Shown one piece after another: positions 1 through 9,600 of a stretch of DNA of 64,000 nucleotides; position 1 is the stretch's first letter; each line of letters begins with the position of its first letter. The DNA is taken from contig CAWDCE010000023.1 in the NCBI GenBank assembly GCA_963800725.1, positions 1 to 64,000 on the forward strand, written 5' to 3'. Below the pieces are notes generated by a model. That model did no database searches. It worked only from the letters and a program-made list of their open reading frames with translations, and was not told where the DNA came from. Origin of the DNA: Bog-473 sp963800725. Its GTDB lineage: Bacteria; Actinomycetota; Acidimicrobiia; Acidimicrobiales; RAAP-2. A program made the translations under genes and the position numbers.

Positions 1-1
1 T

Positions 2-844
2 CCCATCAGCTTGGTTGACCTCACGGCCACCTGCTCCATCGCCACTGTTGGTAGCTGCCTCGTGCAGCAGGGCATTGGTCAGCAAGTCAACGGCACCAAC
101 CTCACGGTGACCGAGTACGCAGCAACATCGGGAATCGGTGCCCCGGGACAAAACCCGAGCGCCATCTTGGTGAACCTGAGCACCGTCACCTTGGGACCTG
201 GTGTGTTCCAAGCTGGTCAAGGAATGCTCAACACCGTCGAGGTCAACGACTCGCGAGGCTCACTCTCGGGTTGGACCGTGACCGGTATCCTCGAGAGTGA
301 CTTCATCGGGCCGAACGTCGGGAATGACAACACCATTCCTGCGGACTACCTGACGTGGAACCCCTCGGTGAGCTTGACCTTCCCAGGCAACCTGGCTGCT
401 GGTGTCGTTCCTTCCGGAACGGTCTCCCCGCCGGTGTACGGCCCTGACGCTTGTGCGGCTGGATCGGCATCGACTGGTACCAACACCAACATCGTCTGCC
501 CGACCGTGAATGACAACGCCGGTGCCAACAACCCGGCTGGTCAGACCAACAACACCACGGCTCCTGAGAACCACCCGACCGACCCGACGTGGCCGGCCGC
601 TGGCGCTGAGGGCCCGAGTGGTCTCCTCTACGAGATCCAGGCTGGCCCGATCGCCAACCTGGGCACCAGCGACACGGGTGCTGCCGACTTCGGCACGCAG
701 CCTGCGCAGGTTCTCTGTGAGGCACCCTCTGGTGGCGGTGGCGGTGCGTTCAACTGTGACGCTTCACTGTCGCTGGCTGTGCCGCCGTACGTGGCTGCTG
801 GTCACTACACGGCAACGCTGGACATCCTCACCACGGCCACCTGA
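2..844 (+). CDS. WxL-domain-like secreted surface protein, 5' end cut by window
   Basis: The reading frame is open from the window edge, so the N-terminus and any signal peptide lie upstream. The visible ~280 residues are rich in Gly, Ala, Thr, Asn and Pro, with four scattered cysteines. A segment VEVNDSRGSLSGWTVTG near residue 80 resembles the D-R-G...G-W-T core of WxL domains, and the C-terminus ends in a beta-rich GHYTATLDILTTAT strand, as WxL domains do. WxL domains bind peptidoglycan non-covalently and are best known in Firmicutes. The next gene encodes a DUF916 protein, the usual WxL partner, which supports the call. Strong hairpins follow the stop. The family assignment is by eye; another secreted beta-sandwich protein is possible. 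Confidence 0.6.
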   Translation, partial: PISLVDLTATCSIATVGSCLVQQGIGQQVNGTNLTVTEYAATSGIGAPGQNPSAILVNLSTVTLGPGVFQAGQGMLNTVEVNDSRGSLSGWTVTGILESDFIGPNVGNDNTIPADYLTWNPSVSLTFPGNLAAGVVPSGTVSPPVYGPDACAAGSASTGTNTNIVCPTVNDNAGANNPAGQTNNTTAPENHPTDPTWPAAGAEGPSGLLYEIQAGPIANLGTSDTGAADFGTQPAQVLCEAPSGGGGGAFNCDASLSLAVPPYVAAGHYTATLDILTTAT

Positions 845-862
845 GCCGCTGAGGACACACGG

Positions 863-881
863 GTCGACAATTACTGTCGAC
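863..881. other. inverted repeat after the WxL-like gene
   Basis: A perfect 7-bp stem (GTCGACA / TGTCGAC) with a 5-nt ATTAC loop lies 18 bases after the stop codon. It may add to termination with the stronger hairpin just downstream, or protect the 3' end of the transcript. There is no T tract. Confidence 0.45.
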
Positions 882-898
882 TTGTGAGATGTATCGTC

Positions 899-926
899 GT
901 GGGGGACGGCTTCGGCCGTCCCCCAC
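899..926 (+). terminator. strong GC hairpin terminator with TTCG loop
   Basis: A perfect 12-bp stem (GTGGGGGACGGC and its complement) is closed by a TTCG tetraloop. It sits between the WxL-like gene and the DUF916 gene. A short T-rich stretch (CTTCTTTTC) follows about 16 bases later. Such stems are typical actinobacterial terminators with poor U tails. It may make the DUF916 gene a separate transcript or cause partial read-through. Confidence 0.75.
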
Positions 927-972
927 TGACGTACCGGGGACTTCTTTTCGATTGTGTGGAGGGGCGAGAAGT

Positions 973-2088
973 ATGGGGAAAGTCACCATGCGTGCGTGTC
1001 GGTTCGCCGTCGCATTGTCAGCATGTGCCGCAGTAATTGGATCACTTGTGGCGCCATCAGCCGGGGCGGCGACTCGGGCCGCGACGTTGCCCAGTGCCGC
1101 CCAAGCTGCAACTTCGCCAGCTACTGGGAATCAGACTCCGACCTGGACGTTTGCTCCGTATTCGGCGAGCGGGAACACGCTCGAGCGCACCGCCATCCAC
1201 CTCATTGCCAGCCCCGGGCAGACGGTGTCTGACAACGCCATCTTGACCAACTACTCCTACACGCAGACCCTGGATTTCAACGTCTACGGATCGGACGCCT
1301 ACAACACCGCCAAGTTGGGTGTCTTTACGCTCAATCCTCCCAAGGCCCCGAAAGTGGATGTCGGCAAGTGGATCACCTTGCCGGTGAACATCCGCACGGT
1401 CCCACCCAGACAATCAGTGACTTTCCACTTCGCCGTGACCGTACCGATGAACGCCTCGCCCGGTGACCACGCCGGTGGTGTCGTGGCGCTCAACCTGGCC
1501 CCACCGACCGGCGTGCAAAATGGCACGAACTTGGCAATTCAGCGTGGTGAGGGCATCGCCGTCTACGTGCGGGTCCCGGGGAAACTGATTCCCGGGGTCG
1601 CTGCCGCCAACATTGGCGTGACGAAGTCGACGCCGCCGCTTGGTTTTGGCACCAGTACCGCCCGGGCGCACTACTCCGTTCTCAACACCGGCAATGAAGT
1701 ACTGAACGGTAAGGCGCAACTCGAGGCGACCAACGCGTTCGGCACGGTGGTGAAGCGATACAAGGCCGTGCCCATCGACGCACTGATACCGGGCCAAAAG
1801 ATGTCGGTCACTGAACCCACCTGGAGCGGACTCCCGTTCGCCGGCCCCGTCAAACTCAAGTTGTACATGCTCACCTCGAGTGTGTCTGCGACCGGGCAGG
1901 CGTCGTTCTGGGTCATACCGTGGCTATTGATCCTGATCATCATCGTGGTGATCGCCGTCCTGATCTATCTATGGATACGACGACGACGCCGACGCTCAAA
2001 CACCCCACCACCGGCGGGCGGTGATGTGGACACGCCAGAATCACCGGGACCCCAAACTGATGCGGAGGCACCAGCGACAGTAGGGTGA
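973..2088 (+). CDS. membrane-anchored DUF916 (WxL-interacting) protein
   Basis: 371 residues. The ATG at 973 has GGAGG about 10 bases upstream; an in-frame start at 889 would read through the terminator stem. A signal peptide covers residues 1-35 (hydrophobic core ending in SAGAA). Residues ~55-200 match the DUF916 pattern: SPGQTVSDNAILTNYS, then a segment on responses to tension such as VPPRQSVTFHFAVTVPMNASPGDHAGGVVAL and RGEGIAVYVRVPG (described here in pieces). A second beta-sandwich follows, then one transmembrane helix (WVIPWLLILIIIVVIAVLIY) and a basic cytosolic tail RRRRRR. In Firmicutes such proteins hold WxL proteins at the cell wall. With the WxL-like gene directly upstream, this looks like an actinobacterial version of that pair. 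Function is inferred from family and position. Confidence 0.75.
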   Translation: MGKVTMRACRFAVALSACAAVIGSLVAPSAGAATRAATLPSAAQAATSPATGNQTPTWTFAPYSASGNTLERTAIHLIASPGQTVSDNAILTNYSYTQTLDFNVYGSDAYNTAKLGVFTLNPPKAPKVDVGKWITLPVNIRTVPPRQSVTFHFAVTVPMNASPGDHAGGVVALNLAPPTGVQNGTNLAIQRGEGIAVYVRVPGKLIPGVAAANIGVTKSTPPLGFGTSTARAHYSVLNTGNEVLNGKAQLEATNAFGTVVKRYKAVPIDALIPGQKMSVTEPTWSGLPFAGPVKLKLYMLTSSVSATGQASFWVIPWLLILIIIVVIAVLIYLWIRRRRRRSNTPPPAGGDVDTPESPGPQTDAEAPATVG

Positions 2089-2187
2089 CAAGCTGCCCGG
2101 TGAGGCGGGCGACGTGATTTTGCACGGCGACACGGGCTATCGCGTGGCAAAACGAACTTCTATCGATCTTGAGTGGGGAGATTCTCA

Positions 2188-2667
2188 ATGCAGTTCAAAC
2201 GACACATCCGAATAGTTGGGTTGCTCGTCGCGGTCGCCATCGGTGCCGCAGCCTGTTCGTCGGGCAGTTCACCGTCGTCCGGCTATAAGCCAAAGCCAGG
2301 AAAGAACGGAATAGTCATCTTTAGCTGGAAAACGTCCTATGGGACGGCGGTCGGATCAATCGACGGCATCGTGGCCTATGCGGATAAGAACGAATCGGGT
2401 TCGAAGTCCGAATGCACCGGCAGCTGTACCGACACGTGGCACCCTTGGGTCACTGATGGTGCCGCAGTACATCCCGCGGCCAACTCAGGTGTGCAAGCGA
2501 GCCTCATCGGGACAGTGAAGCGGTCCGACGGGTCGACGCAGATCACCTATGGCGGCCACCCGCTCTATCTCTATGCCCACACCAAGAACGCCTTGGTGGC
2601 CAATGCGCAGGGGGCGGGCGGGGTCTGGTACATCGTCGGGCTCGACGGCAACCTCATCACGTCGTGA
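2188..2667 (+). CDS. lipoprotein with Yx(FWY)xxD-type repeats (COG4315-like)
   Basis: 159 residues. The ATG at 2188 is preceded by GGGGAG at a spacing of 8, better than the in-frame GTG at 2173. The N-terminus is a lipoprotein signal with the lipobox GAAAC (Cys about residue 22), followed by a Ser/Gly-rich linker. The body has GIVAYADKNESGSKSEC, then CTDTWHPW and HPLYLYAHT motifs, typical of the secreted repeat family often called lipoprotein with conserved Yx(FWY)xxD motif. No enzymatic role is known for the family. The protein is expected on the outer face of the membrane. The stop overlaps the start of the next lipoprotein gene, so the two are probably cotranscribed. Confidence 0.75.
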   Translation: MQFKRHIRIVGLLVAVAIGAAACSSGSSPSSGYKPKPGKNGIVIFSWKTSYGTAVGSIDGIVAYADKNESGSKSECTGSCTDTWHPWVTDGAAVHPAANSGVQASLIGTVKRSDGSTQITYGGHPLYLYAHTKNALVANAQGAGGVWYIVGLDGNLITS

Positions 2668-3395
2668 CGAAGCTGACTTCGGGTGCGGCGAGGATCGCCG
2701 TCGGGCTGACATTGGTGGCGCTTGTGGCGGCCGCATGCAGTTCGTCGAGCACACCTCCAACGAGTTCGAGCAAGACCACCGGGACCGGTACGGCGTCGCA
2801 GGATTTCTTGGCCCGGGCCCTGAACCTGCAAAACGGCGACCTCCCCGACGAGTCGTGGACCAAGGAACCGCAGGGAACCGGCCCGAATGTGGTCCGTGAA
2901 TCCCTCAACACTTGTGTGCTCGCCGAGCCGAGCTCGGTAGTCCCGGCCGCCACCGCGGTATCGACCAATTTCTTGCAATCAGCCACGGGACAAGAAGTCG
3001 GATCCCAGGTCCAGGTGTTCGACAGCGAAAAGGACGCCGCGACCAATGCCAAGAACGCGGCGAGTGGTTCGGTCAGCAATTGCATGTCGGGCAAGATCAA
3101 GACCGGACTGCAGGGCACCGTCGGCAAGGGAGTCACGGTGCAAAGCGTGGCGACGACGAGCGTTCAACCGGCGGGGACCCCGACCGGTGGCTTTGCCCAA
3201 CAGACCGCGGCCGGGGTGAGCTACCCGGACAAGAACAAGAAGCAGCAGTCAACGACCGTCTACGTCGAGGTGGTTGGATTCCCGAGCAAGACTGCGCTGA
3301 TCGAGGCCGAGTTTGAGAACACCGGTGCACCGCCACCGGCCGACGTGGTTGCCTCAACCATGCAGCTTCTGGCCAAGCGGGCAGCAGCGAGTTAG
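2664..3395 (+). CDS. putative lipoprotein of unknown function
   Basis: 243 residues, starting with a GTG that overlaps the previous stop by four bases (GTGA), so translational coupling is likely. A lipoprotein signal (VALVAAAC) is followed by a Ser/Thr-rich linker rich in STPPTSSSKTTGTG. The mature part begins around QDFLARALNLQNGDLPDESW and contains two cysteines and a mixed alpha/beta pattern. I do not recognise the family; it recalls actinobacterial extracellular lipoproteins of the LpqN or DUF type, but no motif proves this. Its place between a COG4315 lipoprotein and the giant IPT protein suggests a cell-envelope role. Confidence 0.65.
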   Translation: MTKLTSGAARIAVGLTLVALVAAACSSSSTPPTSSSKTTGTGTASQDFLARALNLQNGDLPDESWTKEPQGTGPNVVRESLNTCVLAEPSSVVPAATAVSTNFLQSATGQEVGSQVQVFDSEKDAATNAKNAASGSVSNCMSGKIKTGLQGTVGKGVTVQSVATTSVQPAGTPTGGFAQQTAAGVSYPDKNKKQQSTTVYVEVVGFPSKTALIEAEFENTGAPPPADVVASTMQLLAKRAAAS

Positions 3396-3483
3396 GAATC
3401 CTGGCAGATGTTTTTTCGGGTTTGTTCCTGATTGCGCCTAAACATCCAGTTCAGAGGTCATTAAATTCAGATCCAACAAACGT

Positions 3484-3512
3484 TTGACTGTGCCGGTCCA
3501 GCTGGATATCGT
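3484..3512 (+). promoter_or_regulatory. candidate sigma70-type promoter upstream of the giant IPT gene
   Basis: TTGACT at 3484-3489 and TATCGT at 3507-3512 are separated by 17 bases, a close fit to a housekeeping promoter. The IPT gene starts 90 bases downstream, leaving room for a leader. The 206-base gap from 3396 to 3601 contains no gene. Confidence 0.45.
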
Positions 3513-3550
3513 GGCCGAGTTCTACAGCGACAGGTAGATCGTCGTTTGAG

Positions 3551-3563
3551 TAGGTAGTACCTA
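3551..3563. promoter_or_regulatory. 13-bp inverted repeat upstream of the giant IPT gene
   Basis: TAGGTA-G-TACCTA is a perfect 6-1-6 palindrome about 40 bases before the GTG start. It lies downstream of the candidate promoter and could be an operator. No regulator is known for it. Confidence 0.35.
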
Positions 3564-3601
3564 GCGGCGTCGAGAGGCGTCACCAATGGGGGGGGAATAG
3601 C

Positions 3602-6600
3602 GTGCCAGACACGTCAGATGCAGGTTTTGCCCGGAGCAGTTCGATTCACGGACGGAAGGGCAAGAGGCGCATCACACCGCTGAAGAGTCTGTTCTCGCTA
3701 TTGATGGCCCTGGCCCTCATGCTCGGGACACTGACGACCGTCATCGCGTCACTCGCCATTTCCGCCACGCCGGCGAGTGCGGCGGGCGGACCGACCGTCA
3801 CTGCGATCTCGCCCAACAACGGCCAGCTGGCCGGTGGGACGAGCGTCACCATCACCGGCACGGGCTTCGACAGCAGTTCGGTGGTGGACTTCGGTTCGAA
3901 CGCGGCCACCTCAACAGTCGTGAACTCCCCGACGCAGATCACGGCCGTCACCCCCGCCGGATCCGTATCGCCAAACGTGGTCGACACCGTCGTGACGACA
4001 ACCGCTGGCGCCAGTCCGACGTCGAGCGCTGACCAATTCCAATACGCCGTCAACGAACTCGAGAACTGTTGGGCGACTACGTCTGACGGCGATCAATCCG
4101 CCACTTCCAACCGCCAACTGATCGCGCAATCGTCGCCCAACTCCGTCCTCCCCGGCGGCAGCTTCACCCTCACCTACTCGGACCCCGGCAACAACAGCGT
4201 CCCGGCCAACTCGGGCTCCTACGGCATCTCTGGAACCACCAACAGCATCTTGAAGTTGAACGTTCCCGCCAACACGGTGGTGACCTCGGGCCCGACCATC
4301 ACCTCCCACGGCTACTACTACTCACCGCCGAGCGGGGCCCACACGACGTTCTCGGGTGAGACCGTGACGTTGATCAACGACCCCGCCACGCCGGCCGGGC
4401 CGACCAACACCCAGAACAACGGTCAAGAGATCGAATGGTCTTACGCCGGCAATATTCCCGGTGGCGACAACTACGTGATGCCGACCATCAGCATTGGCCT
4501 CCAGGCCACCTCGGCCCCATATTCGAGCAGCGTGTCGAGCGGCGTCCTTGACGTCCAGCCTGTCGGCACCGCCACTTCGAGCACCGACCCGGGCGATTCG
4601 TTCACCATCACGGTGACCGGCACACCAGTCGGCAACGTGGCGGCCAACACCGCCTGCTGGCCGTTCCCGCACCCGCAGGCACCCTTCGTGACGACTCACA
4701 TCATCGACGCAGTGCCCCCGACCATCACGATTGCCTCCCCCGGCAACGCCACCCAGATCGTCCAGAACGCGCATGTGGCCGCCGCCTTCGGTTGCGTCGA
4801 CCCGCCACAGTGGGGCAATGGAATTGCCAGTTGCGCCGCCACCAATGACGGCAGCCCCATCTCCGTCGGCGGGCTAATCAACACGAGCACACTCGGCACG
4901 CACACCTTCACCGTCAACGCGTCGAATAATTCGGGCACGACGAGTACTTCCACATCGACCTATACCGTCATTGCACCGCCCTACAACTTGATCCCACCGA
5001 CCGTGACGATCACCACGCCCCAAAACGGTGCGCAGTACATCACTGGTTCGATTGTGACCGCCAACTACTCGTGTGCCGCGGCGACTGGAACCACCACCTG
5101 CACGGGTTCAGTGCCGAGCGGATCGACGATCAGCACGACGGCCGGCTACCACACCTTTACGGTGAGCGCCATCGACACCCGTGGCAATCCGACCACGGTC
5201 ACGGTGGGCTATTACGCCCGGTCGAGCAATACCAATACGTCATCAAGTGCGGTGCAGTCGATCAGCTACACGGCGGGCACCGGCAACAGCGATTCCGCGG
5301 TGGGTTCGACCTACTACACCATCACTGTCTCAATCATCACGAGTAAGAAGACCTGTAACTCGGGCACCAATGCCGAAATCGACACCAAGGTCACTGCTCC
5401 GGCAGCCAATGGCGGTCAGGTCGCGGTTGGCGACACGATTACGGTCCAACAGCAGATCTACAAGCCCGGGTACAACGCCACGGCCGCGGCCGGTGGGTAC
5501 TACACCGGCCCGTACGGGATGAACTTCACCCTGACCGCACCTGCGGGCACCAAGTTCAACGGCCCCGTGACCTCGTCAGCGACCGGCCTACCCTCGACCA
5601 CCTTCGGCGGCACGGCGAACGCGTCGGCTGCGTCGGCCTGCAACTACGGAGCCAACGCGACGACGGGTTCTGGCGTCTGTAGCGCCACCCCGGCTGGGAA
5701 CCAGGCTTCGACGACGAGCACGGCATCGGGGAGCACCACAGTTGCGGCCTACGGAAGCACGACCGTCGGCAACTTCGGCAGCACGACGGTTGGCGCCTAC
5801 GGCAGCACGACGGTCGGAACCTTGTTCTCCACCACCGTGGCCGCAGCTTCTAACGGCGGCACCGTCGGATCGGGCAACCTGCACGTCGCCTCGATCACCG
5901 GAGCCCCGACGTCGGGTCGACTCGAAGTCGCCTCGACCGGCGGCACCGCGGTCATTGCCTACACCGGGAGTTCGACCTCGACCACGACCTGTGGCGCCGA
6001 CGCGCAGCCTTGCTTCACCGGCGTTTCCTTGGTGAGCGGTTCGGGCACTATGGCGACGGGTGGTGCGGTCAACCAGCCGCTCAATGTCGCTGACACCACC
6101 GTCGTTCCGATTGCTGCAACGACTGGTTTCCGCACAACCGGTACCAACCAGGTCAACGTCACCACGACCGCTGGTACTGCGACGCTGCAATACACGGGAA
6201 CCTCGACTACGGCAGGTACCTGTGGCACTACGCCCTGTCTGACCGGCGTCACGCTGATCAGTGGGTCGGGGACCATCGCCAAGACCAATTCGGTCTTCCA
6301 GACGCCCTTTGCCGGCACCGGTATCTTGCCGGCGGCTTCGGTGACTGGGTTCACCGGCACCGGTAGCCTCAATGTCACCTTGAGCGGTGGTCCGGCGGTT
6401 GTTGCCTACACCGGCACTTCGACCACGGCCGCTACTTGTGGTGCTGCCGCCTGCTTCACCGGCGTCACCCTCACCAGTGGTTCGGGCACGGCCTCAGCTG
6501 GCGCCGCCATCAGCCAGGTGGCCTTCAGCGGAACTGGAGTACTTCCCGCCGCTTCGGTGACCGGTTTCCCGGGCACGGGAACCTTGAACGCCACGCTCGG

Positions 6601-9600
6601 TGGGAGCCCGGCCGTCTTGGCCTACACGGGTACCTCGACCACGGCCGCCACCTGTGGTGCGGCCGCCTGCTTCACCGGGGTCACCACCGTGAGTGGTTCG
6701 GGGACCGCGTCGTCGGGAACCGCGCTGACTCAAGTCGTGCCGGACATTTCCAGCTTCACCGGGAGTGGGCTCATTCCCTCGGCTTCGGTGACTGGGTTTA
6801 CCAGCAGCGGAAGCCTTCAGGTGGCGACCAGTGGTGGCCCGGCAACCTTTACCTACACCGGCACCTCAACCACCGCCGCCACATGCGGCTCCGCCGCGTG
6901 CTTCACCGGGGTCACCACCCAAGGTGGCGCAACCGGCACCTTGACCACGGGCGGGGCGATCACCCAGAACCTGCCGAACGTCAACACGTTGAACAACGCC
7001 AGCCTGTCCATCACCTCGTCGACCGGATTCTCGGCGCCTGGCCTGGTTTCGGTGGCGACCTCGGGCGGCACGGCCTACCTGAGCTTCACCGGGACCGGGA
7101 CCGGCACCTTGACCGGTGTCACCTACCAAGGTGGGGCGAGTGGCACAGTCACCGGTCTGGGGGCGGTCACCCAGGCCAACGGACTGACCCAAAACCTCGA
7201 CGCCTTCGGGAATGTGGCCCAAGGGACCGCACCGATCAGCCTCAGTGGTCTGAGCGGCGGCACCCTGCCACTCACCAGCGCCACGGCAACGCCATGGACC
7301 GCACCTGGAATCGTTGAAGTCAATACCACCAGCGGCGTCCAGAATCTGACCTTCACCGGGATTTCGGGGAACTCCCTTACTGGTGTCAGCGCCCAAAACG
7401 GTGCGACCGGCACGATCTTCGCCGGCGCACTGGCCGGACAGGCAGCGCCGACCTTTGCCGCCGGTGCCACCTCGGTCAATGGCCAGGCCGTCAGCGGGTA
7501 CAACTGGTCCGTCCCGGTCTCGAACCAGAGCACCCTCGGCGTCATCTGGAACGACAGTTCGTGCCAGAACAGTCAGGGAATTCCGGCGGCCACGAGTCCT
7601 TCGAGCAACGACGGGACCCCGTGCAACAACCAAGAGCAATTCGGAATGGACGGAAGCTACGTCTACCTCCAGTACGAACTGACGGTGACGAGCTCGGGCA
7701 CGATCACCATGCCGGGCTTGCCGGTCACCACCTCCTCGACCAGCAACAACTGCTACTCGAGCAGTCTCGACAGCGGTACGTGCTGGGGAACCAACCCCTT
7801 CGTGACGGCTGCGGCCGCCAACCCGGGAATCAGCTACACCGCAGTTGACGCCAGCCCGCCGGTAGCGACACTCAACGCACCGATCCAAGGAGCGGTCTAC
7901 TCCTACGGCCAGTCGGTCAATGCCAGCTACAGCTGTTCGGAACCGACTTCAGGGGTGACAATTACCTCGTGTACAGGTGTCGAAGATGCCGGGGTGTCTG
8001 GCTTCCAACAAAGCGTGCCCAACGGGTCGCCGCTCAATACCACGAGTCTGATCCATAATCAGATCCACACCTTTACGGTGACTGCCACCAACTCTGAGGG
8101 CTATACGAGTACGTCGTATGCCACCTTCATTGCGCTGGCGAATCCACCGGTCCTGGTGAATCAGTCGCTGAACGCGCCTGTGGGCCAGACGACCAATGTG
8201 CCGTTCAACTATTCAGGCACCTATCCGGCTGATCTGAGTACCGAACAGATCGTGTCGCCACCGAGTCACGGAACGGCGACCATCCTGCCCAACGGCTCGA
8301 TCAACTACACCAACGACAATTCGCCGAACGCTACTGACTCGTTCTCCTTCTCGGTGAGCGATACCGCAAGCAACCCGTCGAACGTCGAGACGGTCAGTTT
8401 GAATATGACCGACACCAACGCCCCGATGATCACGACAGTGACACCGCCGGGCGATGGGACGGGGTCGTACAACTATCAGGACGTCGTTGACGCCAACTAC
8501 AGCTGCAGCGACCTCGTGGTCGGCGGCATCACCTCGTGTACGGCGTCACAGGTGGTCAATGGAGCCACCGTCTCTGTGCCCGATGGGTCCCCCATCGACA
8601 CGTCGAGCCTGATCGTCGGCGACATCCACTGTCTGACTATCACCGCGGTGAACTTCTTCGGTCTCACCACGACGAGCACCCCGTGTTACACGGTGCACAC
8701 GCCGGCACCGGTGACCAGTGACGACAGTGCGACGACGATCAACCCGAACTCAGTCATCGTGCCGGTGCTCAATAACGACACCTCGACCTTCCCGATCGAT
8801 CCCTCCACGGTAACCGTGGTGGCGAACCCGACCTATGGGACAGTCGTGGTCGAGCCGAGCGGGGCGATCAAGTACACCCCGACCACGGCGAGCACCACTT
8901 CGGTGACCAATGACTCCTTCGCTTACACCGTGAAGGACACCGACGGTCAGGTCTCCAATGAGTCCACGGTGCACATCACCGTGTTCCCGGTGCCTGGTGT
9001 CGGCAGTGTGACGCCATTCTCGGGTCCGTTGACCCAGGGCACGCCAGTGGTGATCTCGGGTTACGGCTTCGCCACGGCGACGGCAGTGAACTTCGGTTCC
9101 ACGCCGGCCAGCAGCTTCACGATCGTCAACAACACGACGATCGATGCGATTGCTCCGGCTGCTCCAGGTGGAGTGGCTGGATCCGGCGACGTCACGGTGA
9201 CGTCCTCGGGTGGCACCACGCCGGTCAGCGCCGCTGATCTCTACACCTGGGATCCGGTGCCGACACTGTCGAGCGTCAGCCCCAAGCAAGGGGTGGTCGC
9301 CGGTGGGCAAACCGTCACCATCAGCGGCACCGGATTTGCATCCGGGGTCCAAGGTGCGACGACGGTGGTCTGGCAGCAGGCTGGCGGCGGTACGGCGAGT
9401 GTGCCGTGCACCGTGGCCACAGTGAGCCCAGATGGAACGCAGTTGACCTGCACGACCGGGTCGTCGACGGTCTCGGGCTTGGGTGACTTCATCGTGACGA
9501 CGCCTGGCGGCGCCACGACGGCCATCCCCGCTGACACGTTCACCTACTTCTTCCCGGCACCATCGGTGAGCACGATTACTCCGTCGTCGGGCGCTCCGGC

